From: Acidobacteriaceae bacterium
Lineage (GTDB): Bacteria; Acidobacteriota; Terriglobia; Bryobacterales; Bryobacteraceae
DNA length: 17,637 nt
Reading direction: 5' to 3'
NCBI GenBank assembly: GCA_019246575.1
Contig: JAFAQG010000733.1
Location: 1 to 17,637 of the forward strand
Each line of letters opens with the position of its first letter. The stretch's first letter is position 1. Positions 1-5,740 of this stretch are shown here, one piece after another. Both the position numbers and the translations under genes were made by a program. The notes under the pieces are model-generated. The model saw only the letters and a program-made list of their open reading frames with translations. It did not search any database and was not told the origin of the DNA.

Positions 1-346
1 GCCAAGCGGGATCACTAGGGGCAGCGCGGGCCCAATGCGAGCCCGGACCGACCGGCAAGGTCAAAACTGACGCGAGTAGGATGACGACATGTATCAGGCA
101 TTGGGTGGATGCGGGGAGGCGGGCGGCGGCGTATCGCGCATACAAGTAGCCAAGCAACAAAGCGCCTTGATAGAAAACGAGGCAGGTTGACCAGACGGCG
201 GCTGAGCCACCGAACCAGGGCAGGATGCGTTTTGCTAAGAGCGGCTCGACAGAGAAGAGCAGGAAGGCGCTGAGAAAAATGCAGGTACCGAACAGGACGC
301 CCGGGGCCGCACATTTGCGGCCCGAAACAACCTCAGTATTCGCCAC
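1..346 (-). CDS. Fused spermidine synthase-like multi-membrane protein, N-terminal part (runs off left edge)
   Basis: An open frame without stops runs from a GTG at 346 to the window edge, giving about 115 residues. It contains LLAKRILPWFGGSAAVW followed by a second hydrophobic stretch (TCLVFYQGALLLGYLYARY) and a third (IHVVILLASVLTLPV). The pattern 'hydrophobic helix - EPLLAKxILPWFGGSAAVW - helix' is typical of the membrane N-terminus of large bacterial proteins that carry a spermidine-synthase/methyltransferase fold at the C-terminus; that catalytic part lies outside the window. Three membrane segments are visible. The GTG sits 10 bases after the ompA-like stop on the same strand, so co-transcription is likely. 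No good Shine-Dalgarno is seen, so the exact start is uncertain. A different, longer-looking frame over the same bases has no recognisable family features and I treat it as a shadow. The product's substrate is not known; true polyamine synthesis is unproven for such fusions. Confidence 0.72.
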   Translation of the reverse strand, partial: MANTEVVSGRKCAAPGVLFGTCIFLSAFLLFSVEPLLAKRILPWFGGSAAVWSTCLVFYQGALLLGYLYARYAAARLPASTQCLIHVVILLASVLTLPVGPGSHWARAAPSDPAW

Positions 347-356
347 TCGGGCGGCG

Positions 357-2042
357 CTATTGACGTGGAGTTAGCTGCCCGCCGGGCATCTGGTTGGCGG
401 GCGCGGACGTGGTGGGCGCGGCGGTTGTGCCCGGTGTCATTGCGGGTTCCTGGCCCTGGCTGGGCGGCACGCCGATTTTAACGCCGATCACTTCGCCGGA
501 AACCACGAGCTCGACGCGGCGGTTCATGGCGCGGCCCGCAGCCGTGTTATTCGAAGCGACCGGGTAGGATTCCCCATAGCCAATGCCAGTGATGTTCTGT
601 GGATTGATGCCTTGCCCGATCAGGTAAGCGCGCACGGTGTCGGCGCGTTGTTCCGAGAGCTTCTGATTGTACATCTCGGAACCGGTGCTGTCGGTGTAGC
701 CTTCAACCTGCAGATTCAGACCGGGGTGCGAGATGATGATGCCCGACAGACGCGCAAGTTTTTCGCGTGCATTTTCCTTGACGGTGTACTTGCCCGTATC
801 GAACAGGACGTCGCTCATATTGATGACAAGGCCGCGCGGAGTTTCGCGGGTCTGGAGCACGGAGTTGAACTGTTGGAGCAACTGAGCGCGGAGAGCGTTC
901 TTATCGGCTTCGGCCTGTTGGCGGAGGCGATTCGCTTCTTCGGCGGCTACACGCGCTCTTTCGGCCTCTGCGGCAGCTTGCGCACGGGCGGCATCGGCTT
1001 CCTGCTTGGCTCGTTCAGCGGCGGCGCGCTGTTGAGCTTCTAACTGAGCCTGCTGCTCGGCCTGCTGCCTCTGGCGCGCAGCTTCGGCGGCGGCCTGAGC
1101 TTCCTGTTCCGCGCGAGCCTTGGCGGCTGATTCGCGTTCGGCAGCCTGCTGACGCTCTTCATCGGTCGCGATCTGTTGCTGTCGCCGTGTGGAAACAATG
1201 CGGGCATCCTCGGCGCTCTGAACAGCCTCTTTAGCCGTCATAATGGCGGGCTTCCACTGTTTGCGTTTTTGATAATCTTCCGCCTGGTCCAGCAGTTGCA
1301 CGGCTTTTTGAAAGCTGTCGGTGGCGTACTTATCAGCTTTCGCATAGCGCGCAATTTGTACCGCATTCTGCGCTTCATACAATTCAAGCGGGTTCTTCTT
1401 GTTCGTGAGGTCGACGGGGTGGAGTTCGGCCTGGCTAACGTGGTAAGTGTATTGCCCGCGCGGCAGCAGTTCGTATTTTGCATTTACAATTTCGGCCTTA
1501 CCGACGGTGTCTTGCCGGACTATGTTCTCCATAACGACGACGTCGCTTGGCATGTTCACGTAAAAGTAGGGCTCGGCGGTAATTATGAGTCCGAACGCCT
1601 GAAGATTTGTGCTGATTGTATCCGCTTTGTAACTGCCGTTGGAATCGATGACGATCTCACCGAGATTCTCGGGATGGCCCTCCGGCGTAATGGCCCAGAG
1701 TACATAAGTCAGGTACTCAGATCCGAAGGTCTGGGGAGGGGGCAAGTCTTTCACATCCAGCTTGATTTGCATGTGACCGAGACGGCCGTTTACCTCAGCG
1801 GTGCCTTTGGCGCGAGGAGCGATAGAGGTGCCTTGAAAGTCGACCTTCGTCCATCCGCTGCGGTTGCGGTAGCTGATGGCGGCGATAGAATGCGACACAA
1901 CCTGGACACGGAAAATCGGGTTTGGCCCGCCGGGAGCGCCTTGCTGATCAGCCGGTTGGGAGGCGGTCTGAGTGGGGTTCTTTTCCTGCCCGAGCAGCAG
2001 GGCGGGCAGGGAGACGGCCAATGCGCACAGAAATAGTCTCAT
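357..2042 (-). CDS. OmpA-family protein with N-terminal signal peptide and Ala/Gln-rich coiled coil
   Basis: With the start at 2042 the protein has 561 residues. It begins MRLFLCALAVSLPALLLGQ, a signal peptide. A roughly 200-residue beta-rich N-terminal region follows (for example LTYVLWAITPEGHPENLGEI). A long Ala/Gln/Glu/Arg-rich coiled coil comes next, built from repeats such as AAAERAKQEADAARAQAAAE. The C-terminal OmpA/MotB-like domain has LFDTGKYTVKENA, the GYTDSTGSEMYNQKLSEQRA block and NRRVEL. These are the peptidoglycan-binding residues of the family (D of TDS, R of NRR). The likely role is a periplasmic tether between envelope and cell wall, with the coiled coil as spacer. The reading frame extends to 2102, with another ATG at 2087, but the signal peptide fits best at 2042; no strong Shine-Dalgarno precedes it, while AGGA lies close before 2087. 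The tail after the OmpA domain is Pro/Thr/Ala-rich and probably disordered. It is divergent from the paralog cluster. Confidence 0.85.
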   Translation of the reverse strand: MRLFLCALAVSLPALLLGQEKNPTQTASQPADQQGAPGGPNPIFRVQVVSHSIAAISYRNRSGWTKVDFQGTSIAPRAKGTAEVNGRLGHMQIKLDVKDLPPPQTFGSEYLTYVLWAITPEGHPENLGEIVIDSNGSYKADTISTNLQAFGLIITAEPYFYVNMPSDVVVMENIVRQDTVGKAEIVNAKYELLPRGQYTYHVSQAELHPVDLTNKKNPLELYEAQNAVQIARYAKADKYATDSFQKAVQLLDQAEDYQKRKQWKPAIMTAKEAVQSAEDARIVSTRRQQQIATDEERQQAAERESAAKARAEQEAQAAAEAARQRQQAEQQAQLEAQQRAAAERAKQEADAARAQAAAEAERARVAAEEANRLRQQAEADKNALRAQLLQQFNSVLQTRETPRGLVINMSDVLFDTGKYTVKENAREKLARLSGIIISHPGLNLQVEGYTDSTGSEMYNQKLSEQRADTVRAYLIGQGINPQNITGIGYGESYPVASNNTAAGRAMNRRVELVVSGEVIGVKIGVPPSQGQEPAMTPGTTAAPTTSAPANQMPGGQLTPRQ

Positions 2043-2218
2043 ACCGTAATCATAAATCAGCACGATTGTTGCCAAAATGACCTGCATTTGTCCTACAGAC
2101 ACTTACAGGTGCGCAAGCTTGGGTATAGGTACTTATTGCAGGCACGAATTGCGCGGCGCGCGTGTGGAAAAGAAGCACGGCCGGGTATCTACGGCGCGGC
2201 TTAGCCGAGCGTACCTTC

Positions 2219-2237
2219 AAAGCAGTAGTACTGCTTT
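2219..2237. promoter_or_regulatory. Perfect 19-base palindrome, probable operator
   Basis: AAAGCAGTA-G-TACTGCTTT is a perfect 9-base dyad around a single central G. It ends 13 bases before the TTGACA element at 2251, where an activator or repressor could act on the rightward promoter and possibly on the leftward one. A single central base and no U-run argue against a terminator. The cognate regulator is not in this window. Confidence 0.5.
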
Positions 2238-2250
2238 CTACCTATTCCCG

Positions 2251-2280
2251 TTGACAAGATGCAAGTCCGCATAGGATAGT
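2251..2280 (+). promoter_or_regulatory. Sigma-70-type promoter for the paralog cluster
   Basis: A consensus -35 TTGACA lies at 2251-2256. Candidate -10 elements are TAGGAT (2272-2277, 15-base spacer) or GATAGT (2275-2280, 18-base spacer), each matching 4 of 6 consensus bases. Transcription from here would give a leader of about 120 bases before the GTG at 2407, containing the hairpin at 2327-2357. Confidence 0.45.
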
Positions 2281-2326
2281 GGCTCGGCACGCCGCAGCAT
2301 AGACGGTTCGCGATAGTGAATCGCTT

Positions 2327-2357
2327 CACACTTAGGCGCGTGCGCGCTCTAAGTGTG
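2327..2357 (+). other. GC-rich inverted repeat in the 5' leader of the first paralog
   Basis: CACACTTAG (2327-2335) and CTAAGTGTG (2349-2357) are perfect inverted copies. Inside them GCGCG (2336-2340) faces CGCGC (2343-2347), with TG at the tip and one unpaired T at 2348, so almost the whole element can pair. No U-run follows, so it is not a standard intrinsic terminator. It may be an mRNA-stabilising or regulatory leader structure, or a DNA-level protein site. Confidence 0.5.
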
Positions 2358-2406
2358 TCTGTCAGGTGGAATGCAGAACAAGTGTAAAGCAATAGGGAGA
2401 GAAGAA

Positions 2407-3495
2407 GTGAAGCAATTCAATAGTCTGCTGGTCCCGGTTGTCGTGATGAGCTTGATCATTTCTCCGGCGACGGCACTCGCGCAATCATCGGGCGGCGGGG
2501 ATGCCGGAAGTGCTGATGAATGCGGCTGTGCGGCGCAAGGCGAGGTTTGCGTGCCGCTGCTGAATCCCAATGGCAAATACGACGGGGCATATCAGTGCGA
2601 GTGCGACGATCCCGTGGGCTGTCAAAATAGTAACGGCACTGGTCAGGAGGAGTTAGTTCAATGGGGGACGGGCCAGGTTGCCGAATACCTTCAACTTTTC
2701 CCTGCCGGATATTTCGACCAGCTTGGTGCGACGGAGGCCTTGGCCGTTTCCCATTTGGGTACAGCCTCAGGATATTTGTCGGGAGGCGAGGTGATCATCG
2801 AGACAACGGTCGAAGCCGGTGAATTTGTAACCAGGATTTTCATACAGAACGCGCCCGGTGTAAAGGGAAAGCTACTCGCAACGGCTCCGAAGCTTGCAGT
2901 TCTTCCGGGGTCCTTCGTCGGTAACGGTCTTAAGCTCGCACCAAGGGGAGCAACCATCGTAGACACGCAGTGGGGTTGGGCAACAAGGTGGTGCCAAGTC
3001 AATGGGAATAACTGGACACTTCACAGGGTACTAGCAGGTGGTTTGACCCTGGCTTTTGCCGCTGCGGTAATCCTCGCCTATGCCACCCCGGCAATTGCGC
3101 GAACTGTTCTGCCCATTACGACAGCTAGGCTGGAAGACTTTAGAACCGACTGCCAGATGATACACGATTACGTCAAGAAGATAGACATAGACCAGCCCTA
3201 CCTAAATCCGCGCGGGCAATCAAATACTTGCGAATGGTGTTATAACAAAGCCTACTCAGAAGGGACCAGTGCGCCTTCGAGCGCAACGATTACGACTTGC
3301 GCCGCAACTATGGCAAATCAGAACGCCACATATAACGTCATCAAGGAGGTCGTCGGCGAGCTGAACGAAAAGGCGGGCACAGCATGCGCCAGCAATCCGC
3401 CGGACGGCTACTACACCAAGCGGTTTAGCGGTCCGATACGTTGGGACGACCGGCCTAACGTTACGCCGATCGAGAGGGTCTGCCCGTATCGATAG
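2407..3495 (+). CDS. Exported cysteine-rich protein of unknown function, paralog 1 of 3
   Basis: 362 residues from GTG at 2407. The frame is open back to 2353, but the two paralogs start at the equivalent codon (MKQ[FW]NS) after the same GGGAGA Shine-Dalgarno. Signal peptide at 1-25, cleavage predicted at ALA|QSS. Residues 39-72 are a small Cys module, C-x-C-x6-C-x15-C-x-C-x5-C, vaguely EGF-like. The middle (about 90-200) has the LFPxGYxxQL and EVIIETT...GEFVTRIF...GVKGKLLA blocks. A second hydrophobic segment (209-231) ends TPAIA. Residues 232-362 form the shared C-terminal domain with Cys at 249, 275, 278, 298, 327 and 359 and the ending ERVCPYR. No enzyme motif is recognised. The position of the C-terminal domain depends on whether the internal segment stays in the membrane or is cleaved. 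I do not recognise the family; function unknown. Confidence 0.85.
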   Translation: MKQFNSLLVPVVVMSLIISPATALAQSSGGGDAGSADECGCAAQGEVCVPLLNPNGKYDGAYQCECDDPVGCQNSNGTGQEELVQWGTGQVAEYLQLFPAGYFDQLGATEALAVSHLGTASGYLSGGEVIIETTVEAGEFVTRIFIQNAPGVKGKLLATAPKLAVLPGSFVGNGLKLAPRGATIVDTQWGWATRWCQVNGNNWTLHRVLAGGLTLAFAAAVILAYATPAIARTVLPITTARLEDFRTDCQMIHDYVKKIDIDQPYLNPRGQSNTCEWCYNKAYSEGTSAPSSATITTCAATMANQNATYNVIKEVVGELNEKAGTACASNPPDGYYTKRFSGPIRWDDRPNVTPIERVCPYR

Positions 3496-3577
3496 TCAGG
3501 TAATTGAATTACTAAATGAAAATTCGTGGCGTTTAATCGGAAACGCAGAGCAGGTGTAAGCAAGGGAGATAAAGAAG
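3496..3577 (+). repeat. Repeated intergenic leader, copy before paralog 2
   Basis: This 82-base gap shares with the gap before paralog 3 an identical 13-mer TTACTAAATGAAA (3509-3521), an ATCGGA block, GTGTAAGCAA (3554-3563) and a GGGAGAT Shine-Dalgarno. The 13-mer lies exactly 69 bases before the start codon in both gaps. An in-frame TAA inside GTGTAAGC excludes any start upstream of 3578. The element was duplicated together with the gene. Confidence 0.7.
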
Positions 3578-4552
3578 ATGAAGCAATGGAATAGTGTGCT
3601 GGCCCCGGTTGTCGTGATGAGCTTGATCATTTCTCCGGCGATGGCATTCGCGCAATCATCGGAGTTGCAATGGAATACATGCGGAAACGGCACCATCAGT
3701 TACCAGCTGCATTGGGACTCGGGGGCCGTCCGTTCCTATATGGATCTGTTTCCGCCTGGAAGCGATCAGCCCGGGATAACGCCGGTGTGGTGGGACGGTA
3801 GCGACACCGTCGTTGAGGATTTGGCTACGGGCAATGTCAGCCCGCAGGGTGCTGGAACACCGCCTCCGGTCGATATTCCTACATTCGTAATCGCATCAAA
3901 AGTGGTGAACGGGCAGGTGATCACTGAAGTGTTCCAGGGCACAACCGTCCTGGTCCAGGCTCCTAGTCTTAGAGCGTATGGTCGAACACTTGCCGGGGGC
4001 GTATTCAGGCTATCTGCAAAGGGAGCAAACGCGTTAGCTTTTCAACGGGCTTGGGCGGTAGATTGGATTGAAAGACACTTCGTCTGCTTCAGGCTTAGTT
4101 ACGCCGTGAACGCGTTGACGTGGGTGTTCGCTGCTGCCGTCATTCTTGCTTATGCGACTCCTGCGATAGCACAACAACTTCTGCCGATTACGACGGCGAG
4201 ATTACAGGATTTCAGAACTGATTGCCAGAAGATTTTCGACTATATAAAGAAAATAGATATAGATCATCCGTATACAACAGCTGGCAGTTGCGCGGATTGC
4301 TACAACACAGCATATTCGGGAGCGACGAGCGCGCCTTCGAGTGCAGATATAACGACGTGTGCCGCAGACATGACGAATCAGAACGCGGCATATAACCAAA
4401 TGAAAGAGCTCATCGGCGAGCTGAACGAGAAAGCGGGCACAGCGTGTGCCGGGAAGGCAGGTGGATACTATACCATGCCCTTTACGGGCCCACCACTTTG
4501 GGCGGACCGGCCGAACGTGACGCCGATCGAGAGAATTTGCCCGTACCGGTAA
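3578..4552 (+). CDS. Exported cysteine-containing protein of unknown function, paralog 2 of 3
   Basis: 324 residues from ATG after GGGAGAT. Signal peptide 1-25 (ends AFA|QSS) is nearly identical to paralog 1, also at the DNA level. Unlike its neighbours it lacks the N-terminal Cys module: the mature protein goes straight to a Trp-rich variable region (RSYMDLFPPGSD, TPVWWDGSD, then a Pro-rich stretch near 94-101). The internal hydrophobic segment is at 176-198 and ends ATPAIA|QQ. The C-terminal domain has Cys at 216, 238, 241, 261, 290 and 321, with the same spacing (C-x2-C, x19, x28, x30) as paralog 3, and ends ERICPYR. It follows paralog 1 by 82 bases, same strand, probably co-transcribed. 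No known family recognised. Loss of the Cys module with retention of the C-terminal domain suggests the latter is the core functional unit. Confidence 0.85.
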   Translation: MKQWNSVLAPVVVMSLIISPAMAFAQSSELQWNTCGNGTISYQLHWDSGAVRSYMDLFPPGSDQPGITPVWWDGSDTVVEDLATGNVSPQGAGTPPPVDIPTFVIASKVVNGQVITEVFQGTTVLVQAPSLRAYGRTLAGGVFRLSAKGANALAFQRAWAVDWIERHFVCFRLSYAVNALTWVFAAAVILAYATPAIAQQLLPITTARLQDFRTDCQKIFDYIKKIDIDHPYTTAGSCADCYNTAYSGATSAPSSADITTCAADMTNQNAAYNQMKELIGELNEKAGTACAGKAGGYYTMPFTGPPLWADRPNVTPIERICPYR

Positions 4553-4636
4553 GCAACGTAAATTCAGTTACTAAATGAAAGTTACCTGTGTGTCATCGGA
4601 CAAGTAGAACGAGTGTAAGCAACGGGAGATACAAGA
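4553..4636 (+). repeat. Repeated intergenic leader, copy before paralog 3
   Basis: This 84-base gap carries the same TTACTAAATGAAA 13-mer (4568-4580), TCATCGGA, GTGTAAGCAA (4613-4622) and a GGGAGAT Shine-Dalgarno as the preceding gap, in the same order. The distance from the 13-mer to the start codon is again 69 bases. Confidence 0.7.
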
Positions 4637-5740
4637 ATGAAGCAATGGAATAGTATGCTGGTCGCGGTTGTCGTGGCGAGCTTGATCGTATCTCCGGGGA
4701 CGGCATTCGCGCAATCATCAGGCGGCGGGGACTCCCGCCATTCGACCGGAGCTGAATGCGGCTGCGCGGCCCAGGGAGAGACGTGCGTGCCGATCCCTAA
4801 CGACCATGGCGTGTATCGTGGCGCGTACCAGTGCGAGTGCGACGATCCTAATCTCTGCACAGTCTGTACGACGGAATGCCAGACATGTCAAAGCGGTACG
4901 GGCAGCGGCACCGACGTAATCTCAGTGACTCGAGATCAGATATCCGGGTATATCGATCTGTTTCCCGAGGAGTATGTTCAGCAGCTCGATAATGGCGGGA
5001 CTTCGACGCTGGCCGCAGCGGCGGTGCCTGGGGCTGTGATAATCGAGACAACGATAGCAATAACACAAACCGGTGCTGAGTTCGTAACTGAGATCTATGA
5101 GGGTTTGCTTGGCGGGGTCAAAGGCAGATTGCTCGCATCGGCGCCGCGGGTTGCAGTTCCTGCCAACGCGTTCGTGGGCCGGACATTGACGCTGTCGGCG
5201 CGGGGAGCAGCGGCAGTCGCGACGCAAGAGCAATGGGCAACGGCGTGGGTGGCTGCGAACCGGGCTGGTTGCGGCATTCTAAGGAGCTTAGCCGGGGGGC
5301 TGTCCTTGACATTTGCTGCCGCCGTGATCATTGCGTACGCCACTCCTGCCATCGCGCAGCAAGTTCTGCCTATCACGACGGCGAAGTTACGGGATTTCAG
5401 AACAGATTGCCAGGTGATTCACGATTACATCAAGAAAATAGAGATAGACCATCCTTTCACGAAATCTGGGAGTTGCGAGGATTGCTACGACAAGGCATAT
5501 TCGCAAGGAACGAGTGCGCCGTCGAGTGCGACGATCACGACGTGCGCCGCCGATATGGCCAACCAAAATAGGGCGTATAACAAAATGAAGGAAATTATAG
5601 GCAGCTTGAATGAGAACGCGGGAACGATTTGCGCCATCAAGCCACATGGATACTTCACGAGGCGTTATCGTAACCCGCTGCTTTGGGCGGACCGGCCCAA
5701 TGTCACGCCCCTCGAGAGGATCTGCCCGTACCAACCATAA
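4637..5740 (+). CDS. Exported cysteine-rich protein of unknown function, paralog 3 of 3
   Basis: 367 residues from ATG. Signal peptide 1-25 (AFA|QSS). The Cys module (40-74) repeats the paralog 1 pattern (C-x-C-x6-C-x15-C-x-C-x5-C) and is extended by a further C-x2-C-x3-C-x2-C (74-84), giving nine cysteines in this region. The middle domain has SGYIDLFPEEYVQQL, AVIIETT, GAEFVTEIY and GVKGRLLASAP, close to paralog 1. Internal hydrophobic segment at 218-240 ending TPAIA|QQ. C-terminal domain Cys at 258, 280, 283, 303, 332 and 363, ending ERICPYQP. The extra C-x2-C pairs could bind metal or form disulfides; this is open. The last 38 bases overlap the 3' end of the convergent PAP2 gene, so transcription of the two may interfere. 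Function unknown. Confidence 0.85.
   Translation: MKQWNSMLVAVVVASLIVSPGTAFAQSSGGGDSRHSTGAECGCAAQGETCVPIPNDHGVYRGAYQCECDDPNLCTVCTTECQTCQSGTGSGTDVISVTRDQISGYIDLFPEEYVQQLDNGGTSTLAAAAVPGAVIIETTIAITQTGAEFVTEIYEGLLGGVKGRLLASAPRVAVPANAFVGRTLTLSARGAAAVATQEQWATAWVAANRAGCGILRSLAGGLSLTFAAAVIIAYATPAIAQQVLPITTAKLRDFRTDCQVIHDYIKKIEIDHPFTKSGSCEDCYDKAYSQGTSAPSSATITTCAADMANQNRAYNKMKEIIGSLNENAGTICAIKPHGYFTRRYRNPLLWADRPNVTPLERICPYQP

Larger units (their letters stand above)
2043..2406. promoter_or_regulatory. Divergent control region between the OmpA-like gene and the paralog cluster
   Basis: About 360 bases without a convincing gene. In order it holds: a leader for the minus-strand gene that resembles, in inverted orientation, the leader of the first paralog; a perfect 19-base palindrome (2219-2237); a TTGACA promoter element (2251); a long inverted repeat (2327-2357); and a GTGTAAAGCAA/GGGAGA leader just before the GTG at 2407. 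Short frames here have no family features. No clear promoter for the minus-strand gene could be picked out. Confidence 0.6.

Noticed and set aside
15..314. Minus-strand ATG frame of 99 codons at the left edge
   Set aside because: Arg/Pro-rich with no family pattern; the overlapping frame from GTG 346 contains the recognisable LLAKRILPWFGGSAAVW block.
612..2036. Two long plus-strand frames (143 and 286 codons) opposite the OmpA-like gene
   Set aside because: Antisense shadows of a GC-rich gene; the minus-strand product has signal peptide, coiled coil and OmpA motifs, and these have none.
2327..2357. Intrinsic terminator for the rightward or leftward transcript
   Set aside because: Stem is strong but no run of T follows on either strand.
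2353..2406. Longer start for paralog 1 at 2353
   Set aside because: Paralogs 2 and 3 start at the codon equivalent to GTG 2407, both have the same Shine-Dalgarno, and paralog 2 has an in-frame stop in the corresponding leader; the signal peptide fits only from 2407.
3578..4552. Toxin/immunity or CRISPR-like interpretation of the tandem cluster
   Set aside because: No immunity-like partner, no nuclease motif and no spacer-repeat array; only the paralogous exported proteins are present.
4848..5571. Several frames on both strands within paralog 3
   Set aside because: Overlap a gene supported by two homologous neighbours; no independent features.
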